A stretch of 64,000 nt of DNA, taken from NCBI GenBank assembly GCA_019750335.1, contig JAIEOQ010000006.1:186001-250000 (forward strand), read 5' to 3'. The stretch's first letter is position 1, and each line of letters starts with the position of its first letter. Made by a program: the position numbers and the translations under genes. This document shows, one piece after another, positions 8,240-17,942 of the stretch. The DNA is from Candidatus Obscuribacterales bacterium. Its GTDB lineage: Bacteria > Cyanobacteriota > Vampirovibrionia > Obscuribacterales > Obscuribacteraceae. The notes beneath the pieces are model-generated. The model worked only from the letters and a program-made list of their open reading frames with translations, searched no databases and had not been told where the DNA came from.

Positions 8240-8791
8240 TTACTTATGATTATCTTTGGAACAGCAGCTTGGTTTGAAAGACTGTCCTGATTTTGTTTTG
8301 GGCGGTGCTTTTGCTTCTTCGGCTTTGATTTGAGCGCTGCTCAGGGGTTTGCCAGCACGAGTGGCTTTGTATTTTTTGTAGGCTGCCGTATCTTGTTCAA
8401 AAGGATATTGAGATGAATAACGTTCATCCACCTGTCTCATAATCTCTTGATCCGAAACACCGTCGCGGTGCAGCTTAAGCGCAAGTACTGCTTCTTCCTG
8501 GCAAATGTGGCAATCGACACCATGAATCGATGTAAAACAGTCGAGAAGGGAGCTGTGATTGTCTGTTAAATCACAGCCGCAGTAGCAAAAAAGCTTAGCT
8601 ATAGTTTCCGGACAAGCTTGAGCAGCAGCGTAGCCCATGGAAGCTAAACCGTAAAAGCGGCCTGGATCCAAAACTTTGGCGCTTAATTTTGACGATTCAC
8701 CCTTATTGTCCGCTGCCGGAGCGGCAAAAGCCGCTGCAGTGCCTATAACCAGGAGAGCACTTAGCAAACAATAATGGGCGCCGTATTTCAT
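8240..8791 (-). CDS. secreted PCYCGC-type cysteine-rich protein
   Basis: A 183-residue exported protein. Residues 1-23 form a signal peptide ending in AAAFAAPA. The mature part contains FCYCGC (near 68-73), DLTDNHSSLLDCF and VDCHICQEEA, the arrangement of the PCYCGC family, then a lysine-rich tail ending in SCCSKDNHK. Family members are periplasmic or lipid-anchored and have been suggested to handle metals, but the function is unproven; the many paired cysteines and histidines fit metal binding. It is a single gene with no operon partner and transcribed divergently from mnmG. Confidence 0.65.
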   Translation of the reverse strand: MKYGAHYCLLSALLVIGTAAAFAAPAADNKGESSKLSAKVLDPGRFYGLASMGYAAAQACPETIAKLFCYCGCDLTDNHSSLLDCFTSIHGVDCHICQEEAVLALKLHRDGVSDQEIMRQVDERYSSQYPFEQDTAAYKKYKATRAGKPLSSAQIKAEEAKAPPKTKSGQSFKPSCCSKDNHK

Positions 8792-8923
8792 GGGTCACTC
8801 GGGCTGGGGAATAAGTTCAATAAGACAGTTGTAACAAAAATTGGAAGCAAGCGTCAAATTATCGCGACATTTGAGGCATTAGCTTTGCTTTCAAGGGGTT
8901 GATCTTGATATCATTTCAAAGCT

Positions 8924-10813
8924 ATGAATTTGGATTTTGACGTCATTGTTGTTGGCGGCGGGCACGCCGGAGTTGAAGCAGCTGCAGCTGCCAGCCGTTT
9001 AGGCTGCCGCACTTTAATGTTGGCGGTCAATATCGATACGATCGGCTCTATGCCTTGTAACCCAGCGATTGGCGGTCCGGGCAAATCACAGTTAGTCAAA
9101 GAAGTTGATGCTCTTGGCGGTGTGATGGGATTAGCTGCTGATGCTACTTATATTCAGATGCGCACCCTCAACGCCAGTCGCGGTCCAGCCGTACAATCTT
9201 TACGTGCTCAATCGGACAAGCGCGAATATGGCGTGTGGATGAAGAGCTATATGGAGTCGCTGCCTAACGTTACTTTGCGTCAGGGCATGGTTAAAGCACT
9301 TCTTTGTGAGAACAACCAGGTTGCCGGCGTGGAGCTGGCTTTTGGTGATCGGATTAAAGCGCGAGCTGTTGTGCTTACTGCCGGTACTTTTTTAGAAGGG
9401 ACAATCTGGATTGGCAAAGAAACAATGCCGGCGGCCCGTGCCGGTGAATTTCCGGCAATTGGTCTATCCGGTTGTTTGCGTTCTTTAGGTTTTGAGCTTG
9501 GGCGTTTGAAAACAGGCACTCCGCCGCGAATCGACGGAAGAACGATTGATTATGCACAACTGCCAGTGGTGCCTGGCGATGAAGAGCATGATTTCTTTTC
9601 TTTCTTAGGCAATGGCCCGCTTCTGGAGCAACTGCCTTGCCATCAAACCAGAACGACAGCGCGTACTCATGAATTGATTCGAGCTAACCTGCACGAATCA
9701 CCGATGTATTCAGGAATGATTCATGGTGTTGGACCGCGTTACTGTCCTTCGATTGAAGATAAAGTTGTGCGCTTTGCGGACAAAGAAAGCCACTCCTTCT
9801 TCCTTGAGCCCGAAGGGCGTTCTACATACGAAGTATATTTGCAAGGCTGTTCCACAAGTTTGCCTGTTGCCGTACAACATGAGTTGGTTCATTCGTTGCC
9901 CGGATTGGAAAGTGCAGCGATGATCCGTCCGGCTTATGCTGTCGAGTATGACTATATGCCGGCTACTCAGTTTACTCACTGTTTAATGGCTAAAGATATA
10001 AATGGATTCTTTGCCGCCGGACAGATCCTCGGTACAAGCGGCTATGAAGAGGCGGCAGCTCAAGGTCTTGTTGCCGGTGCTAACGCTGCTTTGTACGCTT
10101 TGAATAAAAATCCGTTCCAACTTTCACGTTCTTCAAGTTATACCGGTACTTTGATTGACGATCTGGTCACCAAAGAGCTTGGCGAACCTTATCGTATGAT
10201 GACCTCGCGTTCGGAATATAGATTACTTTTGCGTCAGGACAACGCCGATCTAAGACTGACTCCTTTAGGGCGCGAAGCCGGTCTTGTTGATGATCTACGT
10301 TGGCATTCATACAATCAAAAACGCGAAGAGATTGCTTGCGAACAAGAACGCTTGCGCAAAACGAGAATTCAGCCAAGTGCAGACTGGGATGAAGCTTTAC
10401 TTCCCTATGAAGAGCAGCTTAAACAAGCGGTTACTTTAGAAGAGATTTTGCGCCGCCCGCGTTTACCATATTCGCTAATTGCCCACCTTTGCCCGGCCGA
10501 AAAAACTTTTGCTTACTCTTTTGAGTTGGAAACCGAAATAAAATATGCTGGTTATATAGAGCGTCAAAAAGCTCATGTTGCTCATGCTGAAAAATTTGAA
10601 AGTGTTTTGATGCCTAAAGAGTTCGATTATTTGGCTATGGAACATCTGGCTAAAGAAGCGCGTGAGAAGCTGCAAAAACTACGTCCGGAAACTCTCGGTC
10701 AAGCTTCCAGAATTGGTGGTGTTACACCAGCAGACATATCGGTATTGTTAGTTGCTCTTGAGACAAAACGCCGTGGCGATAAGCTTAAAGAATGTGCCGT
10801 TTCTGGAAGTTGA
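8924..10813 (+). CDS. mnmG: tRNA uridine-5-carboxymethylaminomethyl(34) synthesis enzyme MnmG
   Basis: The FAD-dependent partner of MnmE, which installs the cmnm5 group at wobble uridine 34 of certain tRNAs. The 629-residue length is typical. The Rossmann FAD motif VVGGGHAGVEAA lies near the N-terminus, followed by MPCNPAIGGPGKS and the family signature GPRYCPSIEDK. The C-terminal helical domain begins around residue 550 (LRPETLGQASRIGGVTPADI). Transcribed alone here; mnmE is not in the window. All hallmark motifs are intact. Confidence 0.97.
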   Translation: MNLDFDVIVVGGGHAGVEAAAAASRLGCRTLMLAVNIDTIGSMPCNPAIGGPGKSQLVKEVDALGGVMGLAADATYIQMRTLNASRGPAVQSLRAQSDKREYGVWMKSYMESLPNVTLRQGMVKALLCENNQVAGVELAFGDRIKARAVVLTAGTFLEGTIWIGKETMPAARAGEFPAIGLSGCLRSLGFELGRLKTGTPPRIDGRTIDYAQLPVVPGDEEHDFFSFLGNGPLLEQLPCHQTRTTARTHELIRANLHESPMYSGMIHGVGPRYCPSIEDKVVRFADKESHSFFLEPEGRSTYEVYLQGCSTSLPVAVQHELVHSLPGLESAAMIRPAYAVEYDYMPATQFTHCLMAKDINGFFAAGQILGTSGYEEAAAQGLVAGANAALYALNKNPFQLSRSSSYTGTLIDDLVTKELGEPYRMMTSRSEYRLLLRQDNADLRLTPLGREAGLVDDLRWHSYNQKREEIACEQERLRKTRIQPSADWDEALLPYEEQLKQAVTLEEILRRPRLPYSLIAHLCPAEKTFAYSFELETEIKYAGYIERQKAHVAHAEKFESVLMPKEFDYLAMEHLAKEAREKLQKLRPETLGQASRIGGVTPADISVLLVALETKRRGDKLKECAVSGS

Positions 10814-10846
10814 TTGTTCTTGTAATCGGACTCGGCCTTTTGTCGG

Positions 10847-11938
10847 CTAATGCTGATTAACCAATACTCTAACCAGCAGTGGAGATATGTAAGCACAAAT
10901 TTGTTTTGGGCTAATTGGCCCGAATTGCCAGCAGGAATTCAGCAAAGAACCTGATTTCCAGCGTGTTTTGCTGAATTCTAACCAGTAAGCCGCTAGATAA
11001 TTCTGCAAAAATTTTCTGCTTATACCGTGAAACTTATGGCGAATAAACAAGATTGTGGAATTGACTATATGGGTAAGCTGCTGGTTAGAGATGGCGGTAT
11101 GTGGTTCAAGGACTTTTTGTTCGGCAAGTTCTGTTGTGTGCTGTCTTATATAGCGATCGCCGGCTAGTCGTGTTGCCATACCAGCTAGCTCTAGCATAGT
11201 AAGTGCTGCCAATATTTTGTTGATTGGCAATTTGCTGCGTTGGCAAAGAAGATCCACATGAATTGGTTCTGTAGATAATATGTCAACTATTTCTTGTTCA
11301 TTCCTATCCAATTTCATATCTGTTGTTTTTGCGGCTTGAGCTTTACTGGTATGATGGTCGGAAGCGGGGTTTTGCGACGCTTCGGCTGATGAAAGCTTTT
11401 CCATTTCTTCTTCTTCGGAGAAAGGATGCTTTTTGGCCGGGGTTTCTCGGCTGCGTTTACAAATTGCAAATGTAAAAACTGCTGAGGGTACTTTGACTGA
11501 AGCTTCCTGCATATGGCTTTCTACAACTGTTGTAATCTTCTTAAAAATATTCAGTGCAGATGACTGAGAAATACCGACTAGTTGATGAAATCTGGAAGAG
11601 CTGATGATTATTCTTCGTTCCATCAACCAAATAGCCAATAACCAGGGCTTTGCAGTCCTTATGTGATGGAAGAATGTACCTCCTGTAAACCAAGTCATTT
11701 TTTTGCAGTGCTTGCATTTACCAACCCTGTCACCATATTCTCTTGTTATGTCTGGGCTTTTACAGTATCGACAACGAAATAGTTTTTTTATATCAGCCTT
11801 GCGATACAGTTCTTCCAAGCAATCTTTTTCTGTTGGAAATTGAGCGTTAAACAGCTGCATGAGGAATTCAAGCACAGCTTCGTTGGCGTGCGTTCTAAGA
11901 GGCTTGTTAAAGCTAATTGAATCGTCAGGTTCCAGCAT
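10847..11938 (-). CDS. transposase-derived chimera: IS1595-like zinc ribbon plus DprA-like winged helix
   Basis: A 363-residue protein with an unusual domain order. Residues 50-85 form a zinc ribbon (CRYC and CKHC: C56, C59, C75, C78) followed by WFTGGTFFHHIRT and an HTH-like helix set SRFHQLVGISQSSAL, as in IS1595-type transposases. The DDE catalytic core that should follow is missing. Instead there is a charged linker and a winged helix at about 209-265 (EPIHVDLLCQRSKLP, ALTMLELAGMATRLAGDRYIR), matching the DNA-binding tail domain of DprA. The C-terminus (FIRHKFHGISRKFLQNYLAAYW) resembles the last part of IS1595-like proteins. It probably binds DNA without transposing and looks domesticated. 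A perfect 64-bp palindrome lies 62 bases upstream. Confidence 0.65.
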   Translation of the reverse strand: MLEPDDSISFNKPLRTHANEAVLEFLMQLFNAQFPTEKDCLEELYRKADIKKLFRCRYCKSPDITREYGDRVGKCKHCKKMTWFTGGTFFHHIRTAKPWLLAIWLMERRIIISSSRFHQLVGISQSSALNIFKKITTVVESHMQEASVKVPSAVFTFAICKRSRETPAKKHPFSEEEEMEKLSSAEASQNPASDHHTSKAQAAKTTDMKLDRNEQEIVDILSTEPIHVDLLCQRSKLPINKILAALTMLELAGMATRLAGDRYIRQHTTELAEQKVLEPHTAISNQQLTHIVNSTILFIRHKFHGISRKFLQNYLAAYWLEFSKTRWKSGSLLNSCWQFGPISPKQICAYISPLLVRVLVNQH

Positions 11939-12000
11939 AAATAGTTCTCGTCTATCTATTTACTTGTACGACTCACTAACAAAAAAGTTCAACAACACAC

Positions 12001-12064
12001 AGCTAGGTAATTCATATAAAAGTTAAACCGATATCGGTTTAACTTTTATATGAATTACCTAGCT
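12001..12064. repeat. perfect 64-bp palindrome with no spacer
   Basis: Both 32-base arms are exactly reverse-complementary, meeting at the centre GATATC (arm beginning AGCTAGGTAATTC). The flanking bases break the symmetry on both sides, so the boundaries are sharp. It lies between the end of anmK and the start of the transposase-derived gene, both minus-strand. It could be two abutted inverted copies of a transposon end, a recombinase or regulator site, or a cruciform/terminator-like structure. I see no second copy of either arm in the window. Confidence 0.97.
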
Positions 12065-12084
12065 TGAAAGATTTCGATAAAAAA

Positions 12085-13548
12085 CTAGTGACGCTTGGCG
12101 GACCAACCGGCTGAGGCACGGCTCCATCGTTGGTCAAAAAGATCGGGACGATCAACAGTCAAGTTACGGCTTTGGTAATGATCCAATGATTCAAGCACAG
12201 CGGTGGTGGCTCGATTTTCATCGCCCTGTGGAAATCGTATCAAGCCGGCTATAGTTGGTGTACGTGCGCCGGTAGTGCTCGGTAAGCTGAATGGCTCACC
12301 TTTGAGGCGGCAAACAGCAGCATCGGCAAAAATGCGTGCTTCCATGGCGGTGCCGTCAAAACCGAAATCTTCGGATCCAGAAACAAAGGCTGCTTGTGCG
12401 AATTGTTTGCGCACCAACTCGAAGCTTTGACGATGTTCAGGCAGAATAATTTGCTTACTTAAATCGTCTTGAAGTAGAGCAGTAAAGTATTGACGCGAGA
12501 TTGGATTCTTCCAGCCGCCGCCGCATAAAGCAAAATTGTGTGGCATTTGTATATTAGCGGGAAGCAGAGTTAAAGCATGCATATAAACATAAGCGGCAAA
12601 ATATTCGGCTGTGTGTAAACGATCGACAAAAGATAGTGTCTCTCCGTTTACCCTGGCTAATCCTTCAAGTTCGGGCAACAAGCGATACCACTGTGGGTCT
12701 GAAGACTTAGGTGGGGTGAGCAATAAAAAATTGTCCTTGTTGCCTGTGATTACAGCTTTATCAAAAAGCAATTTGAGCAAATCGGTGTTGATACGCCCAG
12801 CTTTACCGTAGCGCCCGTCACGATCGCATTCTTCGCCCTTCTCTTTTTGTACCAATTTATCCGGATAATTATTGAATGGACCGGCATCCCAGCCGATTAC
12901 TACCGGAGCACCACTGACTTTGTCTTTAGAAATGACGCTTAAATTACTTGTATTACCGGCATTGCAAAAGGCTAAGGGAAATTTTCCTTGTTTTACCGCT
13001 TGAGCAGCTAAATGTTGATGATGTACCGGAGCTAGAGGCGCAGCTTCGCCGCCGTTCATCAAATCATCAGAGCGAAAATCATAAACAACCGTGATTCCGG
13101 TCAAGTCGGCTAAAGTTTGACCGTCTCCAATTTGGCAAGTATAAACAGCTTGCGGATCGCTACTTCTGGATATGGAAGGCGGCATGTGGGCGCATGTCTG
13201 TCCGTGAAAACCGAGCAGATCGATTTCGCTGGCTTCATAACCGGCGCTGTCCAGTAAATTCTTGACTGCCTGTGAAACAAAACTCAGATAGGATGTTTGT
13301 AGTTTGTCGAAAGTTCCAGGTTGCTGATCAAAAAGACGGAGCGTTGCTTGCATATCACCGTGGCAATCATTAATGACTTTGCGTACTTGGCGCAATCTTT
13401 CGCTTAATTCAGGTGGTGATGGCAAGCTGTAAGCTTTCAAATCCTGCATCGAGCCGTCATCGGCAAAAGCGGTAAGGACGGCATCTGCCCCATCAAGAGA
13501 ATTGCCGGTCATTACACCGATCGAGAGTAACGGCTTCTTGTTTTTCAT
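12085..13548 (-). CDS. anmK: anhydro-N-acetylmuramic acid kinase
   Basis: Phosphorylates and opens 1,6-anhydro-MurNAc to MurNAc-6-phosphate during peptidoglycan recycling in the cytoplasm. Family motifs appear in order: MTGNSLDGAD (14-23), LLGFHGQT, QIGDGQTLAD, CNAGNTSNLSVI, GWDAGPFNNYPDKL and CGGGWKNP. At 487 residues it is about 110 longer than the Escherichia coli type; insertions lie in the C-terminal half, which ends in a basic tail. Its presence argues for a diderm that recycles its wall. No MurQ or AmpG is nearby. The gene starts at an ATG and is transcribed divergently from the CPBP membrane protein. Confidence 0.9.
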   Translation of the reverse strand: MKNKKPLLSIGVMTGNSLDGADAVLTAFADDGSMQDLKAYSLPSPPELSERLRQVRKVINDCHGDMQATLRLFDQQPGTFDKLQTSYLSFVSQAVKNLLDSAGYEASEIDLLGFHGQTCAHMPPSISRSSDPQAVYTCQIGDGQTLADLTGITVVYDFRSDDLMNGGEAAPLAPVHHQHLAAQAVKQGKFPLAFCNAGNTSNLSVISKDKVSGAPVVIGWDAGPFNNYPDKLVQKEKGEECDRDGRYGKAGRINTDLLKLLFDKAVITGNKDNFLLLTPPKSSDPQWYRLLPELEGLARVNGETLSFVDRLHTAEYFAAYVYMHALTLLPANIQMPHNFALCGGGWKNPISRQYFTALLQDDLSKQIILPEHRQSFELVRKQFAQAAFVSGSEDFGFDGTAMEARIFADAAVCRLKGEPFSLPSTTGARTPTIAGLIRFPQGDENRATTAVLESLDHYQSRNLTVDRPDLFDQRWSRASAGWSAKRH

Positions 13549-13617
13549 GGAACTTATGTTAGCGGTATTAATCTCTTTTCGCTATGATTCTAATAACTGT
13601 AGGGCGAAAGAATAATT

Positions 13618-16600
13618 ATGACCGATGACAAGAGAAACTCCGCTTTGCCAATTAACGGCTTAATGTGGAGTCTTTTGGCTATTGGTCTTGCTGGACTACT
13701 TTTCTTTTTCTGGAAATATGACGACGTTTTTCCGGAAGCTTCAATCGATCTCAAGCTGAGCAAAAGTGAAATTGCCCACCAGTCAGCGACGCTTGCTCGT
13801 CAAATGGGTTTCAATACGGGCAGCGCTGTGGAAAGCACGACATTCGGTGGAGATGAATATTCCAAAACTTTCATGGAATATGAATACCCGATGGACCGGG
13901 CTAATGTTTTGATGAAAACTGAGATTCCGATTTGGGCATGGACCACAAGATTCTGCCAGGCATTTCAATTTGAAGAGATGAAAGTCGGGCTTAGTCCAGA
14001 TGGAAAGCTGCGTAGCTTTGAGTATGAAATTCCCAATGAATTACCTTTGCCGAGTCTGAATCACGAACAAGGGCAAAAGCTGGCGTTGGATTTTGCTACA
14101 GAAAAAGCCGGGCTTGCTTTAGCTTCTTTCAAACTGATTAAAGACAGCACGATCAAACAAGTAAAACGTACTGATCATTATTTTGTTTGGGAAGATGAGG
14201 GCAAAAATTATAAAGGCTCCCGACTGAGAACGGCAGTTTATGTTTCCGGAAATAAGGTGACAAGCTTTGATTATTATTTGCATGTCCCCGATTCTTTTGA
14301 TCGTAAATACAATCAAATCCGTTCATACAACGATCTTTACAAGTCGATCTCCGGTGTTCTTTTTGCTGTAGTGTCGGCTGCTTTGGTTTTTGTGTTTTTC
14401 TGGGCGATGTCTAGTGGGCTTTTGCGCTGGAGATTTGTTCTCATACTGGCGCTGGTTGCTTTTGTTCTGCATTTTCTTGATACTTGGAATTATCTTCCCG
14501 GTATCATCTCTTCGTTTGATACGACTAAGACTTTCACTGCTTTTCTTGTTGACGAACTGCTCTCAAGTCTGACTCAAGCTCTGTTTGCCGCTTTAGGTAC
14601 TGTGGCGACGATTGGTGGCATTGAAGCAATTTACAGGCATATGTTTCGTGGCAAAATTGCTGCCGAAAAATATTTCAGCAAAGAAGGATTGCGTTCGAAG
14701 CAGGTTTTTCAAGCTCTTTTTATCGCTCTTGCGCTTTTCGGCATTCATTTGGGCTGGGTGGCTTTTTACTATTTATACGGGCGTCAGCTAGGAGTATGGT
14801 CACCTCTGGAGATACGCGACGCTTCTACTTTAAGCAGCATTGTACCGGCATTCTCTTCTTTCAATATCGGTGTTAATGCTTCAGTTACGGAAGAGCTGAT
14901 GTATCGCGTGCTTTGTCTTTTTCTTGTGCAAAAACTTTGCCGCAATTTTTGGCTAGCGAACTTGATTCAAGCTGCCGGTTGGGCATTCATGCATAGCGAT
15001 TACCCGCAGGAGCCGGCTTATGCTCGAGGCTTGGAACTTACTGTTGTTGGTGCGTTTTATGGTTGGGTATTGAAAGAATTCGGCATTTTACCCTGCATTT
15101 TGTCGCACTTTACCTATGACTCATTTTTAGGGGTAACTCCTTTGCTCTTTTCCGGCTCCTGGTCAAGTTTATTGAGCGGATTTATCGCTTGTTGTCCGGC
15201 GCTCATACTTTTCGGATTGAGTGTTTTCTATTCTTTGAAAGAAGGATTTCTTAAAGACGAGTCGGAGCTCCTTAACGCCAATGTCGGACCTGTGCAAAAA
15301 CAGGATGTTTTACCGGTTGAAGGCGGCGTTCTGCCATACCAAGAATTGTTGTTCAGGCGTAAGTTGTTATTGCTTTTTGCCACAATTATTTTGCTTGTTG
15401 GCGCTTTTCTGATTCCAAGCCACAAATTTGCCGATGATGCGCGTTTGCGAATCGGCCGTCAAGAAGCGATTGATAAAGCCCGAGAGTATTTAACCGCTCG
15501 TGGTATTGATTGGCGATCCTGGCAAAATTCGGTTTGGCTTACGGACAATTTGCAGCGGGATGAGATTCAATACGGTTTTGAAAAAGAAGGTTTTAGTAAA
15601 GCAAAACCAATTCTCAGCACTGGGCGATATCCGCTTATTTGGTGGGTACGTTTCTTCAAGCCGTTGCAGCACCTTGAATATTATGTTTTAGTCAATCCGG
15701 AAGGAAAGGCAATCGCACTTGATGTTGTAATGGACGAAGATGCGTCTGGAAAAATGATCGACAGCCAGCAAGCAAAAGAGCTGGCGATGAAATTTTTGGT
15801 AAAAGATCGGCCGGAGTTGACTCCTTTTGAATTTGAAACAATCAGTGAACAAAAACGCAAGAATCGGCTTGATCATGCGGTTAGCTTTAGTGTGCCTAAG
15901 CTCAAACTGGGTGATGCCCCACTAAAGGTAACGATTAGCACCGTCAGTGATATCGTGTCTTTTCCCCGTGTTGCTTGGGAAATTCCTCAAGCATGGATGT
16001 TCGATCGACAAAAACAAACGATTTATCAACATACTGCAAAATGTGTAATTGGCCTTTATTTTGTCGCGTTGATGATTGCTTTCATTTTCTGGCTTGTTGG
16101 CTTGGTGCGTTCTCAAGCCATACATTGGCGCCCGGCAATTTTTCTTGGCTTATTTGTATTTTTAGCCGAAATTCTTGTAAAAGCTAATGATTTACCGGGC
16201 TTGTTTGCCGGTTACAGCACTGATGTTCCGGTGGAAACTTTCCTTTTACGCAGCATTAATCGTATTGCAGTCGGCGCTCTAATGTATGGAGCTTCAGCTA
16301 CACTGCTGGCTGCGATTGCTTATGCGGCAGAAAGATTGCTTCAGCCGGGCTTTACGTTGCCGGCACTTTTGCGTATCTGCTTCCGTCCCGGCAATCCGAA
16401 TGAAGCACGTACTTGTCGTTCTTTATGGAAAGACGGTTTGATTCTTGGTTATGCTGTGCCGTTGCTTTTAATGGCGATTAGCGTTGCTATGGATAGCTGG
16501 GGCTCGAACTTTTCTTTGAATGCTCAAATCACTTCTTTTGAGCCTCTGCCTAAGTTCTCTTGTCTGGCTTTTCCGTTTCTCGACATGTTTGTTCAAGCTG

Positions 16601-17010
16601 TAGTAATGGGACTGGCAACCGTTATTGTTATGCCCGTTTTGGCCGGTTTGCACTTGCGTTATTTACGCACTAAAACTAAAACAATTTTGTTCTTATCTCT
16701 ATCAACTTTGCTTTTGTTCGCTTCCGAAAAGTATTTGCCAGATTATCTGTTTGCCGTGTCGCAAACACTGATGCTCAATCTTACTGCTTATTTCTTGGTT
16801 ATCAAATTTTGCAAACGCAACATAATTGCTTATTTTGTTGCCGGTTATGTTACTAGTTTGATCCCGCAAATAGTCAACTCTTGGTGGTATGCTCGCGATG
16901 TTTATGCTGCTGATTGTGTAACCGGAATTGTCGCTTTGTTGCTACCAATCTTGGTTGGTCAGGCGCGGATCAAGCTTGCTCTTCGTTTGGAAAAGAGAGA
17001 GACTACATAA
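13618..17010 (+). CDS. giant CPBP-family intramembrane protease-like protein
   Basis: A 1130-residue multi-membrane protein. It has an N-terminal TM, a soluble domain (about 40-240), a block of about eight TM segments holding the CPBP/Abi motifs (TEELMYR with E425, E426 and R430; WAFMH with H459; HFTYD with H497), then another TM (about 580-600), a second soluble domain (about 615-800) and a second membrane block. The two soluble-plus-membrane halves look like a tandem arrangement, but only the first half keeps the protease motifs. CPBP enzymes cleave within membranes or process prenylated or bacteriocin peptides; the substrate here is unknown. The stop overlaps the esterase start (TAATG). 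Confidence 0.75.
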   Translation: MTDDKRNSALPINGLMWSLLAIGLAGLLFFFWKYDDVFPEASIDLKLSKSEIAHQSATLARQMGFNTGSAVESTTFGGDEYSKTFMEYEYPMDRANVLMKTEIPIWAWTTRFCQAFQFEEMKVGLSPDGKLRSFEYEIPNELPLPSLNHEQGQKLALDFATEKAGLALASFKLIKDSTIKQVKRTDHYFVWEDEGKNYKGSRLRTAVYVSGNKVTSFDYYLHVPDSFDRKYNQIRSYNDLYKSISGVLFAVVSAALVFVFFWAMSSGLLRWRFVLILALVAFVLHFLDTWNYLPGIISSFDTTKTFTAFLVDELLSSLTQALFAALGTVATIGGIEAIYRHMFRGKIAAEKYFSKEGLRSKQVFQALFIALALFGIHLGWVAFYYLYGRQLGVWSPLEIRDASTLSSIVPAFSSFNIGVNASVTEELMYRVLCLFLVQKLCRNFWLANLIQAAGWAFMHSDYPQEPAYARGLELTVVGAFYGWVLKEFGILPCILSHFTYDSFLGVTPLLFSGSWSSLLSGFIACCPALILFGLSVFYSLKEGFLKDESELLNANVGPVQKQDVLPVEGGVLPYQELLFRRKLLLLFATIILLVGAFLIPSHKFADDARLRIGRQEAIDKAREYLTARGIDWRSWQNSVWLTDNLQRDEIQYGFEKEGFSKAKPILSTGRYPLIWWVRFFKPLQHLEYYVLVNPEGKAIALDVVMDEDASGKMIDSQQAKELAMKFLVKDRPELTPFEFETISEQKRKNRLDHAVSFSVPKLKLGDAPLKVTISTVSDIVSFPRVAWEIPQAWMFDRQKQTIYQHTAKCVIGLYFVALMIAFIFWLVGLVRSQAIHWRPAIFLGLFVFLAEILVKANDLPGLFAGYSTDVPVETFLLRSINRIAVGALMYGASATLLAAIAYAAERLLQPGFTLPALLRICFRPGNPNEARTCRSLWKDGLILGYAVPLLLMAISVAMDSWGSNFSLNAQITSFEPLPKFSCLAFPFLDMFVQAVVMGLATVIVMPVLAGLHLRYLRTKTKTILFLSLSTLLLFASEKYLPDYLFAVSQTLMLNLTAYFLVIKFCKRNIIAYFVAGYVTSLIPQIVNSWWYARDVYAADCVTGIVALLLPILVGQARIKLALRLEKRETT

Positions 17011-17942
17011 TGCGTGCTTTGCTTTTGCTATGCATTTCTTTGTGTCTAGTTGCGCCATGCTTTGCTGGTGCAACTGCTGCAAATCCAAGCCGGGGCGTTT
17101 TAATCGTAAACAATTTACAGCGACGTTATCATTTGTATGTTCCTGAGTCGGTCAAGAACTTAAGTAAAGCTCCAATCGTTATTGTGTTGCATGGCGGGTT
17201 TGAAGATTGGCAGCGGATGAGAAGAAATGTTGGGATTGACCAGAAAGCAAAGGAATGTGGATTTATAGTTGTATATCCTGAAGCAACCGGTATTTTCAAG
17301 CCGTTTCTTTTTTGGAATGCCATTGGTTGTTGTGGAAAGGCTGTAAGACAAGATATTGATGATGTTGGCTTTATCAGCGAGTTGATTGATTTTTTAGTCC
17401 TAAACAGGCAAGCTGATCCCAGCCGTGTTTATGTGGCCGGATACTCTAACGGAGCGATGTTGGCTTATCGTCTTGCTTGCGAACTATCACCAAAAATAGC
17501 CGCCATTGCTTGTGTTGGCGGAGCGATGAGCGGCAAAGAACAACCGCCTGTGATGCCGGTACCGGTAATTATTTTTCATGGCTCCGATGATCGTCACGTA
17601 CCCTATAAGGGTGGGCCGGGAAAATGGGCAAAGTTTGGTTATCCGGTTAATGGTAAATCGGTTGAATATGCATCTCAATTTTGGCGTGACGTTAACGGTT
17701 GTGGCGTGATTAGCCGAAGGCAGGAAGATGGACGTGTGCATAAAGAGCTGTACTCTAACGGTAAAAATGGCAGTGAGGTGGAAGTGATCACCATATCCGG
17801 TGCGGGACACGCTTGGCCTGGGGGTAAAAAATCACGTATTTTTTCTAATCCTCCTTATCCCGGTCTTAATGCTACAGATGAATGCTGGAATTTTTTTTCA
17901 AGGCATAAACGCGCGGTGAAAAACAGAGGAATCGATGACTAA
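17010..17942 (+). CDS. secreted PHB depolymerase-family (LpqC-like) esterase
   Basis: A 310-residue alpha/beta hydrolase with a cleavable signal peptide (LLLLCISLCLVAPCFAGA). The strand and oxyanion region IVIVLHGG, nucleophile elbow AGYSNGAM, acid motif HGSDDRHVPY and histidine GAGHAWPGG are all present and in the order of poly(3-hydroxybutyrate) depolymerase/feruloyl esterase-type enzymes. The protein should act in the periplasm or outside the cell on polyester or acylated polysaccharide. The start is the ATG at 17010 overlapping the previous stop; the longer open frame is not credible. It is followed, with an 8-base overlap, by a hotdog thioesterase. Confidence 0.8.
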   Translation: MRALLLLCISLCLVAPCFAGATAANPSRGVLIVNNLQRRYHLYVPESVKNLSKAPIVIVLHGGFEDWQRMRRNVGIDQKAKECGFIVVYPEATGIFKPFLFWNAIGCCGKAVRQDIDDVGFISELIDFLVLNRQADPSRVYVAGYSNGAMLAYRLACELSPKIAAIACVGGAMSGKEQPPVMPVPVIIFHGSDDRHVPYKGGPGKWAKFGYPVNGKSVEYASQFWRDVNGCGVISRRQEDGRVHKELYSNGKNGSEVEVITISGAGHAWPGGKKSRIFSNPPYPGLNATDECWNFFSRHKRAVKNRGIDD

